Source: Vibrio mangrovi (GTDB taxonomy: Bacteria; Pseudomonadota; Gammaproteobacteria; Enterobacterales; Vibrionaceae). Taken from it: a DNA stretch of 64,000 nucleotides. The position numbers were made by a program, and so were the translations under genes. Shown piece after piece: positions 32,128-43,900 of the stretch. Numbering within the stretch: position 1 is the first letter of the stretch; each line of letters starts with the position of its first letter. The stretch covers positions 3,534,001-3,598,000 of the forward strand of contig NZ_AP024883.1 of NCBI RefSeq assembly GCF_024346955.1. Reading direction: 5' to 3'. The notes below the pieces were generated by a model. The model ran no database searches. It saw only the letters and a program-made list of their open reading frames with translations, and was not told the DNA's origin.

Positions 32128-33894
32128 TTATTCCTGATCATCATCGGATTCAGATTTTTTGTTGGCCCGGCGAGCTTTCTTATCTTCACCGTCGTCTTTT
32201 TCAGCACTGACCGGTGCCGGTTTATCAGCCGTTGAAGATTGTTCCTGTGCCAGATAGTTTTCATTCGGAATAATAAGAATCGGATCAATGTCGAGCGCAG
32301 ACAGTGATGAAGCATAACTACCCTGCGCAATGCCAGGAGCCGGTGTCACCAGAACTACAGGGATGTAAAGCATTCCCGCAATCAGCGGATTACCGAAGTT
32401 ATCGGTCATATCACCGGACAAATCAGCGCTCATCTGATGGACAAGTTTGCCGTTTTTCAGTGTGGTTGACTCGATATGAGCCAGTTGATAGTTCGCACTG
32501 GACACCTGCATTGCAATCGACTGGTTAAAATAGAAATTCAGTGCACTGGTGCTTGCTGTCGGTAAAGGTGCAACCATCAGCCCACCGGTCAAAGGCTGGT
32601 AAGCAGGTAACAGCATGACCCGGAACTCAGGTTCCTGTTTCATGTTCATCGTGACATTAAAGGTGATCTCCCGGGAGTCTTCATCGAAGCTGATATTTTC
32701 TGCGACAGGAAGTGGCGTCAGTAATGTCACAGCCGGAGAAGCACTGGAAAGTACATTACTGTATGAACCGATGTATTTCTGATACGCCAGATCCAGCACA
32801 GCATACATATACACCAGATAATCACGTCCCCGTTCCAGAGGTTTCCCGCCGAAATCCAGACAGGTGTCGCATTTGAGAACGGTCTGATAATTCCCTTTGG
32901 CATCTTTGCTCAGAACTTCGGTAAAACGTTCTTTCTGGAATTCGGCAAATGTCGATTCAACCTGCTCCAGTTTAACGCTGGACTTTTTATCGGCACTGAC
33001 AATGAAGACAAAATAATGTGGCGCAGGAGCCGGTAATGAACCATCGGTTTTGCCTAACTGTGCAGCACACTGCTCCGGTAGCTGACTGAATGCCGGGGTA
33101 AATGGCTGGAAACTCACCGTGATCTGCTGATCGCCCTGAGCAACCGCAGCCAGATTAAAGTTCAGCGTATCGTTGCTGGCCTGAACGGTTCCATCGATCG
33201 CACTTTCCGCCGACTGTGCATCTTCCAGAGCACCCTCGGCTTTTTTCTCGGTCTGTCTGGCTGTGGATAATGCCTCCTGATCTGCAACTCTGGCAGACGA
33301 CAGCGCTTTGAACTGGGCCTGAGAAGCCGCCAGCAGCTTTTCCAGTTCGGCTTTAGAACGGGTTGCCGTTGATTCCAGTTCTTTGGCAATTACTTCTGAA
33401 CTGGAAGACGACGCTTCCATTGCTTTCTGGGACGCGTATTCAGCCTGATTGGCGGTTTCCCGGATGAACGCATTGGCTTCCAGTGTTTTTTTGTAAATGT
33501 CCGTACCGTAGCAGGCAGCGGCGGCAATATTCAGTGCGCTGCCGATATCAGCAGCCAGTTTGGCAACTGCGGTGGCCGCTGTTTGAACATTGGTTGCTGC
33601 TGTCGCACTATTGCTCACTGTTGTTGCAGAATTGCTCTGAATCAGATGCGTCGATGCCACCAGATTGTTCATCAGATTGTCGTTTTTTACTCCCTGTTGG
33701 TTAATCAGCCGGACAGACTCCAATTGTTCACTGACTGTGTCCAGATTATCGGCCGCCGTCAATTGTGCGCCCTGTGCATAATACAGACTGTATTGGGCGC
33801 TCCGTCGCTGTGACGCCAGCTTCTGTTGCTGGGCATACAAGGCGTCAAGGGAAGTCCCTACAACTTCTTGCAAATGTTCCTGATACGAGTTCAT
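32128..33894 (-). CDS. coiled-coil plus beta-domain protein of the eCIS locus
   Basis: A 588-residue protein. Residues 1-260 are helical and Ala/Ser/Thr-rich (SNSATAATNVQTAATAVAKL, ESTATRSKAELEKLLAAS). Residues 270-550 look like two beta-sandwich or FN3-type domains (HYFVFIVSADKK, DYLVYMYAVLD, REITFNVTMNMK, PEFRVMLLPAY). The end is a charged low-complexity tail (KKARRANKKSESDDDQE). No family is recognised. AAGGTG precedes the ATG. It lies between the tape measure and the other coiled-coil gene; a role as shaft decoration, fibre substitute or loading factor is conceivable but unproven. Confidence 0.7.
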   Translation of the reverse strand: MNSYQEHLQEVVGTSLDALYAQQQKLASQRRSAQYSLYYAQGAQLTAADNLDTVSEQLESVRLINQQGVKNDNLMNNLVASTHLIQSNSATTVSNSATAATNVQTAATAVAKLAADIGSALNIAAAACYGTDIYKKTLEANAFIRETANQAEYASQKAMEASSSSSEVIAKELESTATRSKAELEKLLAASQAQFKALSSARVADQEALSTARQTEKKAEGALEDAQSAESAIDGTVQASNDTLNFNLAAVAQGDQQITVSFQPFTPAFSQLPEQCAAQLGKTDGSLPAPAPHYFVFIVSADKKSSVKLEQVESTFAEFQKERFTEVLSKDAKGNYQTVLKCDTCLDFGGKPLERGRDYLVYMYAVLDLAYQKYIGSYSNVLSSASPAVTLLTPLPVAENISFDEDSREITFNVTMNMKQEPEFRVMLLPAYQPLTGGLMVAPLPTASTSALNFYFNQSIAMQVSSANYQLAHIESTTLKNGKLVHQMSADLSGDMTDNFGNPLIAGMLYIPVVLVTPAPGIAQGSYASSLSALDIDPILIIPNENYLAQEQSSTADKPAPVSAEKDDGEDKKARRANKKSESDDDQE

Positions 33895-33963
33895 AAGTTC
33901 ACCTTGTCCTTCGTCGGTTCATTGATGATTCACAATTCACAGTACAAACGGCCAACCCGAAGG

Positions 33964-36900
33964 TTAAGTTGGCCAGGTGACGTAAATCGGTTTCTTCATC
34001 CAAGGTAACCTGATGATCGAATAAGACAGCGGCGCTCGCGTAATCAGAATATCGTAAGGCCGTTTTTCAACGATCAAGTCCCAGTGGTCCTGTGATTCGG
34101 TCAGGGTGCCATTCCTGACCAGCCAGTTACCGCGAAATCCGTCAATCGACGTTTTTCCGATAGCCGGCCAATAGTTGATCACAGCCTCGATCAGACTGTG
34201 AACAATGTCCGTTTCCTCTGCGGAGAGATGAATACCGGCTTCCACCGGCTCAGATAAAGACAGCCCACACAACACTTTATTCAGCAGCAGAAGATGTTCC
34301 CCGGATTCCTGAACTCCGGTCGCCAGGACTTGCAGGCAGTGGACAGCACGCCGCTGCATTCCGGGGGTGATGAATTGATTGTCCTGTGTCAGGTGCAGCC
34401 GTTCGAAAAAAGCCGGAATGAAACTCTGGATCAGCACCAGACCGGCATTCAGTACAGCCATCGGAATGGTCCGGAGCTGCTCTGGCTGTTCATCGGTGAC
34501 TTCCCTCAGTTCTCCATCCCAAAGACTCGTCCGGGACAGCCCGGAAACAGAATCAGAAACTGATTCCGAGAGATGCATCGGTGATGCAGCGTTGCTTTGC
34601 GGAGCATTGCGTAACACATCGGCGAACTCCCGGACAGAGACTTCCAGAGCATAGGTTGTCGCCAGCCCGGATCGGGATAACTGCTCCACCAGCAACTGAG
34701 GCGAAACGGTTCCGGACTGCAATATTTTCCAGAACAATGCCGCCACCAATGCATCACCAGTCAAATCCTGCCAACGCTGACTGAGCCAGACATCCAGTAC
34801 ACATGACAGCAGATGCTGCTGCCGCTCAGCAACACTCATCTGCGGCAGATTCAGCTGCAATAACAGTTGTTCCAACACCTGAATGGTCTGGATCTCAACC
34901 TGAAGTGATTTGGGCGACCGTTCCATGACATCGAGCAAAGCCGCCAGTGATAAGTGCATCAGCAGGCGGTGATGAACCACCGGGAAGCGGGATAATCCGG
35001 AGATCCGCTGCCGGAAAGACTCCGGATAAAAGTGCAGCCAGTCCAGCAGAGCCTGTTGCCAGTCAATGTAGCGAGCCTCGGAAACATCCACCGGCAACTG
35101 ACCTGATTTCAGCCATTCGGTCAGCCAGTAGGTCCATGCTGGCTGCCGTAAATACTGACCGGCGCTATCCTGATACCATTCTGGCATCTCACCCGTCATT
35201 TGAGTCGGCGTTTCAGTGCGATGATGACCTGCGGATATTTCAGGATGTCCGGGAGCTTTTACCTGCGGCATTGTTTTGGTCCGGACATCGGACATCTCAA
35301 ATTCAGTGTCGTTTCTCACCGTATTCAGTTGTGCCAGCACCAGCATCCAGTCCAGACCTGCGGGAGCATCCTGAGGTCGTTGTTGCCGGATTTTCTGCGC
35401 CAATACCGACCATCGGACATTGCGCTGCCGGGCCCAGAGGCGTAGCAGTGACGTAACCCAGCCGGACAGCTCAACAGCAAATCCGATGACATGGTGGTGC
35501 AATGCCCGGTAAGCCCGGATTTCTCTGACCCAAATCTGCCAGAAACTCCGCTGAAGGCTCTCTGCCAAACCGCTCGGGCTTTTCCCGCACACCTCGCTGA
35601 CACACTCCATCAGTGCCTGCAATAGTTGCCGGCGGCTTGATTCACGCCGGAGAGAAACCGGCAGTAATGGTGCCAGCCACCGTTGTCCTTCCGGATTGTG
35701 ACTCAGGCGGATCAGCAAACTGACCGCATCTGGATGGTCAATGATTGTGGTCAGAATCACATCCTGAACCGGCTGATGCCCTGACGAAGGCTGCAACAGT
35801 TGCATCAGTGTGGCGAACACTCTCGTTGATGACTGACTCAGAGCCGGAAGTATCTGACCGGAATCGGATCTCCGGTCGGACAACTCCGCAGCCATACCAT
35901 CGGCTTCAAACCATTGCCCGGATTGTCCGGTCTGAGATTTCAGTTTTAAATGAACAAATAACTCACGCCAGAAATGAGACGCCAGCCCGCTCTCCCGCTC
36001 TAAAACCACCAGAAACTGCTCCTGCCAGCGACTGACCTGCCCCGGCCGTTTTAACGGTTCCAGCAATGCTTCAACCATCAACGTCGTCAGCCACTCCATC
36101 GGGTCTGATGGTGGCAGATAAGCCAGATATCCCTGTCTGTGGTGCTGATGCAGCACTGTCAGCAGTTCAAAAGCCGGAAAGCCATCCTGTGGTGCTAACA
36201 CACTCAGCAATGCCTGAATCTCACTCAGATTCAACCGGTCACAGGCCGCAAGTGACTGAACCAGAAACCGGCTCAGCTCGCCTGGTGCTTTTCCCTGCCA
36301 TCCCTGTTGCCGGTACAGATGCAGGAAACTCCGGTGACGAATCTCTGGGTGCAGATGTAATATGGCAATCAGTATCCGCATCGGATCGACATCAGACTCA
36401 CCACTTATCTCCTGTTGCAGGCGGAGCACACTACCTGCGTCGTGATCACTCAGTGTTGCCCGTTGCAATTCCTGAAGAATTGCCAGTAGTTCAAAATGGT
36501 GCGGAGTCAGTTGCCACTGGACCGAAGCCCGAACCAGCATCGCCAGTAACAGCGCATAATCCAGATGATACTGACGACTTAGCCCGGTCAGAGTAGTCTG
36601 CACCAACTGACGCCGGTTAAAATAACTGCCACTACTGGCCAGCAGATAATCCAGCAGAATTCGCCAGATGAGCTGCGGATCAAGATGCTGCTCCCGCAGC
36701 ATGGTTTGCGTATGCCGGACATGGGTCCGGATAAAAAGCTGATCTCCCGGCGCAATTACTGCAACCAGCGTTTGTAGCTGTTCCTGATCGAATTGCTGTA
36801 GCAGGTGCAGCCGCACAGCTTCTGAGCGTCCTTCTGCCCGGATAATCCGGGCCGTTCTGGCGGCATCGCTACCGGCTAACCGGGTAAATAACTCATGCAG

Positions 36901-37917
36901 GTAAACCGGTCGCATTCCCTGTTGGTGATTAGTCTCCCGATGAACAGTCTCCCTGTGGTGCAGCATCTGTTGCAGCAGTTGCCACAGATCTGGCTCTTCT
37001 TCCGGTACCGTTGCTTTCCCGACAGGCTGTTCATGCTCTTCCAACAGGACCAGAACCTGCAAAAACCTCGGCCCCATCAGTCCCAGTGACAACATCTGGC
37101 GGGCAACATCACTGAGATTGTGCAGTAGAGCGGAGAAATCCAGCTGATAATGCTGAGCCATCTGGAACAATGTCGAGCGAACAAACTGTAGCGTATTAAA
37201 CAACGTTCCCCGCTCAACCAGCAGATGAGTCAGAATCCAGTACCAGATATTGGATTTCAGCTCCCGGAGGTGTACGCCGGTAAATGGCTGCTGTTGCTGA
37301 CTCAGCGCCAGATTATCCGCGTACCGGTGAATGAAATCGGCATGCCAGGGTTCCAGAATCTGGATTGTCCGGCGAATCCGGGATTCTCCCCACTGCCAGA
37401 CAATCCTGCGCCGGACCACTGCTGAGCTTCCGACCTGACGCAACAGCTCAGCGACCGCATGCGGCTGTTGTTCAATCTGCTGATCAACCATGAATACCGG
37501 ATTACCGAGTCCCTGCTCCCACCAGGGCAAAGTTCCGTGTAATAAGAACCAGCGTAGCTGTGTCAATGCCGACATATGCAGATCAAGTATCTGTAATCCC
37601 CGGGCACCACCGGAATACGGCAGCAACCGGTGCTGCCGGAACAGTTGCATCAATGCTTCCTCAGCTGCTTCTCTGACCCGCTGAGGCAACTCACGATCCA
37701 GATCCTGCAGGGCAATTGTTCCCAGATTTAATTCCAGCCGATCAATCCGCCAGATTTGAGCTGCCGGACAATGCTGTTCAAAACAGCGGCTCAGAATGCC
37801 GGGCAATACCTGATTACTCCACTGACTGAGAGCATTCTGCAAGGCAACCGCATCGTCACGATCATCAAAGCAGGTTTGCCACTGACACTGGGCAATAATG
37901 TGCTCATGCCGCGCCAT
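33964..37917 (-). CDS. contractile injection system tape measure protein (Afp14-like)
   Basis: A 1317-residue protein, one of the largest of the locus. It opens with the family-typical block containing IWRIDRLELNLGTI followed by LMQLFRQHRLLPYS. The rest is helical repeats rich in Gln, Leu and Arg (LLEEHEQPVG, HLLQQFDQEQLQTLVAVI, LLIRLSHNPEGQRWLAPLLP). Such proteins set the length of the tube-sheath in Afp-type particles. It overlaps the upstream baseplate gene by 14 bases and has GGAGGT at its start. Confidence 0.9.
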   Translation of the reverse strand: MARHEHIIAQCQWQTCFDDRDDAVALQNALSQWSNQVLPGILSRCFEQHCPAAQIWRIDRLELNLGTIALQDLDRELPQRVREAAEEALMQLFRQHRLLPYSGGARGLQILDLHMSALTQLRWFLLHGTLPWWEQGLGNPVFMVDQQIEQQPHAVAELLRQVGSSAVVRRRIVWQWGESRIRRTIQILEPWHADFIHRYADNLALSQQQQPFTGVHLRELKSNIWYWILTHLLVERGTLFNTLQFVRSTLFQMAQHYQLDFSALLHNLSDVARQMLSLGLMGPRFLQVLVLLEEHEQPVGKATVPEEEPDLWQLLQQMLHHRETVHRETNHQQGMRPVYLHELFTRLAGSDAARTARIIRAEGRSEAVRLHLLQQFDQEQLQTLVAVIAPGDQLFIRTHVRHTQTMLREQHLDPQLIWRILLDYLLASSGSYFNRRQLVQTTLTGLSRQYHLDYALLLAMLVRASVQWQLTPHHFELLAILQELQRATLSDHDAGSVLRLQQEISGESDVDPMRILIAILHLHPEIRHRSFLHLYRQQGWQGKAPGELSRFLVQSLAACDRLNLSEIQALLSVLAPQDGFPAFELLTVLHQHHRQGYLAYLPPSDPMEWLTTLMVEALLEPLKRPGQVSRWQEQFLVVLERESGLASHFWRELFVHLKLKSQTGQSGQWFEADGMAAELSDRRSDSGQILPALSQSSTRVFATLMQLLQPSSGHQPVQDVILTTIIDHPDAVSLLIRLSHNPEGQRWLAPLLPVSLRRESSRRQLLQALMECVSEVCGKSPSGLAESLQRSFWQIWVREIRAYRALHHHVIGFAVELSGWVTSLLRLWARQRNVRWSVLAQKIRQQRPQDAPAGLDWMLVLAQLNTVRNDTEFEMSDVRTKTMPQVKAPGHPEISAGHHRTETPTQMTGEMPEWYQDSAGQYLRQPAWTYWLTEWLKSGQLPVDVSEARYIDWQQALLDWLHFYPESFRQRISGLSRFPVVHHRLLMHLSLAALLDVMERSPKSLQVEIQTIQVLEQLLLQLNLPQMSVAERQQHLLSCVLDVWLSQRWQDLTGDALVAALFWKILQSGTVSPQLLVEQLSRSGLATTYALEVSVREFADVLRNAPQSNAASPMHLSESVSDSVSGLSRTSLWDGELREVTDEQPEQLRTIPMAVLNAGLVLIQSFIPAFFERLHLTQDNQFITPGMQRRAVHCLQVLATGVQESGEHLLLLNKVLCGLSLSEPVEAGIHLSAEETDIVHSLIEAVINYWPAIGKTSIDGFRGNWLVRNGTLTESQDHWDLIVEKRPYDILITRAPLSYSIIRLPWMKKPIYVTWPT

Positions 37918-40900
37918 AGGTGACCTCCTGTAATGCTGACAACGCCTGCTTCAGTGCCTGCTGACCATTCGGCTTGTCCGTTCTTGCCGGAGCCAGCGCA
38001 TTACACAGTGAAGTATTGGTCTGATGAATCTGGCGGTTATACCAGGCGCAGTAGCGGGTAATCAGTGTCGCCATCTGCTGATAATTGCCCTGACGCCACT
38101 GCAAAACGACATGAGCGGGCCAGTGAAGCTGTACAATGTCGGCAAGAAAAGTATGGAACTGACGCTGCTGAGTCAGCACGACATAATCAGGAAATGCCAG
38201 AACCGCCTGTAATCCTTCCCCTCCATATCCGGCTGTTTTGGCCGCCTCCGCTGGTTTTGAAGACGATGCTGAAGCATCAGTTTCAGTCGGTGTCGGATCT
38301 GGTTGCAGCAAAGTTTCTTCAACCAGAATAAATCCCCGCCGGACCCGACCGAGCCAATCCAGTTGATCGATATACTGCTGTAACTGTAATGAACCGAAAC
38401 CTTCTTCGCTCACCGGCAATACCAGCACCGGCTGAGTTCCGATCTGTACCACCAGCGCATCGGATTGTCTGAGTACCGAGATATCACGCAGGGCGTCCGC
38501 CATATCCGATGCTGTCCGTTGTTCCGGGAAACGCTCACCCTCTTGCGGATTCCCCGCCAGCCAGCTGAGAAAGTCCGGTACCTGTTTCAGGCGGACCAGC
38601 GTCACAGCCAGTGTTTGCAGGTGGCGAGCCACGCCAAGTAAAATGGCGCACTTGAGTTCAAATACGGAAAAGTCTGCATAATCCTGTTCGGTCAGTTTCA
38701 CGAACTGGTTCAACGCGTTAGCGTCCAGCACGCCATCTCTCATCAGGGTTTTGTATTGCACCTGCTCATTTTCCAGCAGTTGTCGATTTCCGTCCTGCAA
38801 CGGCAGTGATGCCGCAATCGCCTGACAACGCTTCACCACCTGATCATGATGAATTACCTGCTCCGGCTGCCCTTGCTTCGCGAGCATGGCCCGTAAGTGG
38901 GCTACTCTGGCCTGAGCCATCGCCGCAACCAGTGTCTTCTGATCAGCAAATCCCCGGTGATGAATCCCCCGCAGTAACGGAGCCAGTACGGCCGAATGCC
39001 GGGAAGTCATGAGCTGACGGTAGGTTTTCGCGTCTAACCGGTAGCGCCCCGGCGAGGTCAGCGGCTGTGCCCGGGAAAAGTCTCCCGCCTGATTGCGCCG
39101 GTAAGATAAAGCCTGCAAGTTTTGTAGCCAGACACCTTTGACGATGATCCGGGTTTTCAGTCGTCCACCGTACCACTGGCATCCGTCGATAATCTCATTA
39201 TATTGATCTGCCGGTTCACCGTGACGGGCCAGTAAGTGACTCAGCATTGCATCCCGGCGCTGTTCCGCCTCTGCTGTGGTTTCAGTACAACGGGTCAGAC
39301 CGTAATAATAGGTATTAAACGGATCACGCCGGAAACGCTGCCACACCAGTTTTTCCCGCTGTTTCGGGTCTTCCGGATCATTCGGATAAAAATACTGATA
39401 GCGGTTTTTTCCCTGCAATAACGCCTGAACATCCGGCACATCGTAGAGTGGCTGATAGAAGTAACTGCGGACAAATGTCTGGACGGGAATCGCCATACTC
39501 TGCGGGTCAGCATTGTCCGGGGTGTAACGCTGAATCAAAGCATTTTCCGCCGTCATACCCGTACCGAAACTGAAGGAAAACAGATGACCGAGATTCGCCA
39601 GTTGAGAAAACTGATTCGCGATCACCTGATCGAACAGTAGCAAATAACCTTTCAGCTGACGGGACTGAGCGATCCGGTAATCCGGTGTATCGGACTGCAA
39701 TGAGTTGGCTCCGACACCATAACTTTCCGGAAATGTATTCTGGATCGAGTAGTAGCTTTCAATATTCCGGTAGCGTCCTTGCGGCTGTGGCGGTGCTAAA
39801 TCTACACTTGCATCCACCGGACTTGCCTGATGGCTGGCGTATAACCGGGACAGAAAATGGGGAGAGTCGTTTGTAGCAGAAATATTCAGCGAAACCTGAT
39901 GCCTTTCCATCTGAAAAGTATCACTTAGTGAAATCACTGCAATGTTGTCTGCACCGACAGAAACCGACTGGCGAGCCGGATCATCACTAAACGCCAGTTG
40001 CTCCACCACCGCAACACCGGGAACTTCACTGATCAGTAACATCAGGTCGACCAGAAGAACCTCCTGACGCTTATCGTCCAGTTCCGTTCCTGACGAAACA
40101 GATTCTGACGGCCCATTCCCGCAAATCCAGCCATGTTTCAGCAACGGCCCGTTCAGAATCGTATCAGTTGTATAACCAGCCGCAGTCAACTGCTGATATC
40201 CCTGCTGCCGGAATCGGGGGCTGACATAGTCAGCCAGTGCCAGTTCGATCTTCCCGCTGACTTCCTGCGGGTCGGCATCCTGCGTCAGCAGAACCTGTCC
40301 GGAAAGAGCAATGGCCTGCGGTTGCAACAGTACCGGTAACATAAAGTATTCAGACAGGTTGCGGTGCTGATTGAGTAAACGGTGAACCGCACGAATCAGG
40401 TTATCGGCAGCGGTCTTTTCAGCATTATTTCCCGTATTGCTACGTTTAGCGGAGTCCGTTCCAGACAGGATAGTCCCGGCATACACAGCAACCTGATACA
40501 ACCCCGTCTGTTGTTTATCGAGAACCAGAGGTGTCAGATAGAGATTATCCACCGCATCGATCCGGTCCAGTACCAGTCGCCGGTAATCATCCACGGTCAC
40601 AGGCGCGGTAGTCAGAATCTCCTCAGCCCGGAAAAACTGCTGCGCGTAATCGATTTTACCGTCAGCCTGAGTCAGTACATCGGCAATCGGAAAGCTATTC
40701 ACATAGCCGAGTTCAGTCAGGGCATAACACACCTGATCGAGAATCGTCACACCGGGATCGCTTTCGTTGAAGTTACTCCAGACATGTCCCGCCAGAGATT
40801 TCAGCTGTTTGATACCTTCCTGCTTCAAAAAGGTAAAATCCTGCTGTGGCGGCAGTGGCCCGGCAGAAATACTGTTTTCCTGAACCAACTGCTGTAACGT

Positions 40901-40924
40901 TGGCTGCGAATTCATCTCACTCAT
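37904..40924 (-). CDS. baseplate protein, Afp12-like
   Basis: A 1006-residue protein. The N-terminus has the segment GHVWSNFNESDPGVTILDQVCYALTELGY, in which DPGVT-type wording also marks baseplate wedge proteins. It then shows VDDYRRLVLDRIDAVDNLYL, the kind of J-like wedge repeat seen in Afp12 homologues. It probably forms the outer baseplate wedge together with the next-upstream gene, which it overlaps by 4 bases (ATGA). The downstream tape measure gene also overlaps. Confidence 0.85.
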   Translation of the reverse strand: MSEMNSQPTLQQLVQENSISAGPLPPQQDFTFLKQEGIKQLKSLAGHVWSNFNESDPGVTILDQVCYALTELGYVNSFPIADVLTQADGKIDYAQQFFRAEEILTTAPVTVDDYRRLVLDRIDAVDNLYLTPLVLDKQQTGLYQVAVYAGTILSGTDSAKRSNTGNNAEKTAADNLIRAVHRLLNQHRNLSEYFMLPVLLQPQAIALSGQVLLTQDADPQEVSGKIELALADYVSPRFRQQGYQQLTAAGYTTDTILNGPLLKHGWICGNGPSESVSSGTELDDKRQEVLLVDLMLLISEVPGVAVVEQLAFSDDPARQSVSVGADNIAVISLSDTFQMERHQVSLNISATNDSPHFLSRLYASHQASPVDASVDLAPPQPQGRYRNIESYYSIQNTFPESYGVGANSLQSDTPDYRIAQSRQLKGYLLLFDQVIANQFSQLANLGHLFSFSFGTGMTAENALIQRYTPDNADPQSMAIPVQTFVRSYFYQPLYDVPDVQALLQGKNRYQYFYPNDPEDPKQREKLVWQRFRRDPFNTYYYGLTRCTETTAEAEQRRDAMLSHLLARHGEPADQYNEIIDGCQWYGGRLKTRIIVKGVWLQNLQALSYRRNQAGDFSRAQPLTSPGRYRLDAKTYRQLMTSRHSAVLAPLLRGIHHRGFADQKTLVAAMAQARVAHLRAMLAKQGQPEQVIHHDQVVKRCQAIAASLPLQDGNRQLLENEQVQYKTLMRDGVLDANALNQFVKLTEQDYADFSVFELKCAILLGVARHLQTLAVTLVRLKQVPDFLSWLAGNPQEGERFPEQRTASDMADALRDISVLRQSDALVVQIGTQPVLVLPVSEEGFGSLQLQQYIDQLDWLGRVRRGFILVEETLLQPDPTPTETDASASSSKPAEAAKTAGYGGEGLQAVLAFPDYVVLTQQRQFHTFLADIVQLHWPAHVVLQWRQGNYQQMATLITRYCAWYNRQIHQTNTSLCNALAPARTDKPNGQQALKQALSALQEVTYGAA

Positions 40925-43900
40925 GAATAAGCCTCCGTCAGTTGGTTCTGCGCAACACCGGACGATTCGCTCTCCGGAGAAACTGTTCCGGCCCGGGTCA
41001 GTTGAAAGGTGTGTTTCAGAGCCGAAACAAAAATCCGGTCCGGCGTTGCGGGCATCATTCTTTCCGGTGAGGATGAATCAGACGACGGTGTTGCGGTAGT
41101 TTTCCCATCCGATGATATTTTTCCATCGGGTGGTGTTGCACCATGAATGATCAGTTGCAAAGACGGTACGGCAACAATTCCGGTGAATCCGGCCAGAAAA
41201 CGAGTCACTGCCGTCCGGCTCAAACCTTCTTCGATGCTATATTGCTGCTGCGGCGTATCAATCCAGGGAGAAAGATAAAGATTCATCCCTTCATTGAGGG
41301 TATTCAGCAGCTCACTGGCATTCGTTGTTGCCTGAATCACCAGTGTGGCAACTACTGACACGGGTTCATGTACGAGATTACTGACCCGGACCTGTGCCAT
41401 CGCCGACGTCCGTTTTGTCAGTGCCGCCATCACCCGTTGTATCTGATCACGTGGTACTACCGGACGAAATGCATGGGCAGTCAGGGAAGACGAATAAGAC
41501 TGAACCACACCCAGATGCACACTTCCCGGTAAATCTCCCGGAAGGCGACACACATAAAACAGCGACGGACATGCCTGTCTTGCCAGCAAAGCATAATCCC
41601 AGCAGGCAACCGCACGATCTTTGGTTTTCAGACGCTTGCTGACCCGCTCCCGGAAAACCGATGCCGATTCTTCGGCCCGCCCACCGAAAGAAGCAAAAGG
41701 CTGAACCACAGTAGCTAAAGCGGGATTTTTGACTGCCGGAGCGCTGATTTTTCCGGCATTCAACACCGGAGATTCTCCCGCAGGTAAAGGAATCGGTGTC
41801 TGCCGGGCCACTTCTATTCCCTGCGTATTACAATAGACGCAAGCCACCCGCCGGTCAGAAGACTGTGTCATCAGCAGCCAGACTACGCCTTTGGTTTTAG
41901 CATCGGCATCAGGAAACTGAGGCGGGTTCAACACGACATTCTGAGGTAAATCGATCTGTACAATACCGGAGCGTGTCAGACCACCAGTCTGATCCAGCAA
42001 TACGGAAAGTGACTGCCATCCGTTTTCTCCCCAGCAATACAGTTCAACTACACTCGGCTGCGGCTCACTGTCGATATCCTGAGCCAGTTCAATAAACAGA
42101 TTCACCCGACACGGCAGCAAAACCTGAGTCAGTTGCACATACAGACTATTGGCCGGACGGCTGACTCCGGCATACAGCGCCAGCCCCGGCAGAGCCGAAT
42201 CGGTTTTATCAGGAGAAGATGGCTGCAATCTCAGATGCCGTAAATCGGTGCCCGGTGCATCCTGCCCGGCCGGACGGGAGAAATAGGGATATGTCGCCAG
42301 CGCACCGATATGCAGTAGCGTAAATGCACTGCTATCCTGAGTTTTGCCGGTAAGAGCCGATGCCGGGTCGGTAAAATCCAGAGAGAGTTCGGCCTGATAA
42401 CTCAGCGTTGCCTGTTTTGCTTTCACCGCCCAGGGTAATGACGGTAATGGCTGCACAACGCCCAATGATTTCAGACCAACCAGATGCCCCAATCCACGTA
42501 AAACTTTGACAACCGGTCCGAGTAATCCGGCTCCATTCATCAGAACTTTAGCATTGTCCAGACTGATCGCCGAGACCAGCCGGGCATAGATTGCATGACC
42601 GAATCCGTCAGCCGGAGCCATCAGTGTCATTCTGATCTGCGGCTGTCCGGTCAGTGGCGCAGCAATACACTGCTGTGGCTCGGAAAATGTCAGTTGATAA
42701 CGGGTTCCCGGTGCATTTTCCTCGGTTGTTTTACGCTTATGCGTTACATGCTGCTGAGCGAACAAACCATCATTCTGCTGTTTGATCGGTTGAGGCTGGG
42801 AAGGTTTCCGGTGCCAGAGGCGCTGCCACCAGTGAGGTTTGCTCTTCGGTTCGCTGTGCTGAGAGTCGGCAGCTTCATCTTCATCGGGAACAGAAAATAT
42901 CTGCGAAGAAACGGGCTGCCATCCGTCTGAAGTATGGACTTGCCACTTCACCAGAAAGGCGGTGTTATCAAAGGTCTGCTTAGCGCCACCCTGATGATGG
43001 AGAAAAGTATTGTAGGCCGAATAATACTTGCTGAAATCAGCGGGTATTTTCTCCCATAATAAAGAAAAATCAAGTTGTATCAGCGGTTTCCCGATAACTT
43101 CTGCATCGCTGAGATAACAGTGACTGCCGGTTTCCGGTATTGCACCAAGGACCGGCATCGGTTTTCCCGCTACCAGCGGACCATTATCACTGAGCAGCAA
43201 GAAAGAATGACTTTGGGTCACAGCAACCTGAAAATCCAGTTTCAGCAAACGGGGAATCCCCTGCAAATCAACCGTATCCGGCAACATGACCCGACAGTAA
43301 GGCAACATGCCATCATAACCGGCCGGTGGTTTGGCAAAAGCCGCAACCGCCGGTTCATCGGGTTGTAATGTCAGAATCAGCCGGAGCTGATGAGCCGCTT
43401 CTCCTTGTGTCCACTGCACCTCCGGGACGGCAAACCATTTTTTTGCACTACTCAGCCAGCACTCGGCTCCCTGCCATGCTGCCACCTCAACTGGCTGATC
43501 CAGTGACAATGTGATCGTGACTGTCCGGACACCACTACCCAACATCAGCATCGGACTGGCGAACACAAATCCCTGCCGAATCTCTTGTGTCTGCTCTCCG
43601 CCGAACCAATCACTGGCTAAGACCTGCTGTGCGCTGTTCCGCCGGATCTGACGGCTATCCGGTAGTATCTCTATTCTCTGCTGGCGAGAAACAGGGAGTT
43701 CGGCAGGTTTTTTCTGTTCAGTGTTCTCTGCTGGCTTTTGATTACTCTCCTCTGCCGATACAGCTTCAGCAACCGGTGATTGCACTTCTACGGGACAATA
43801 GCTGCTACTAATCAACTGCCCCATCTGTGCCGTATTGATCTCACAGCCACCAACCGATGCAAACAGAATCGGAGATTTATTGGCATAGCTTCCGCCGACA

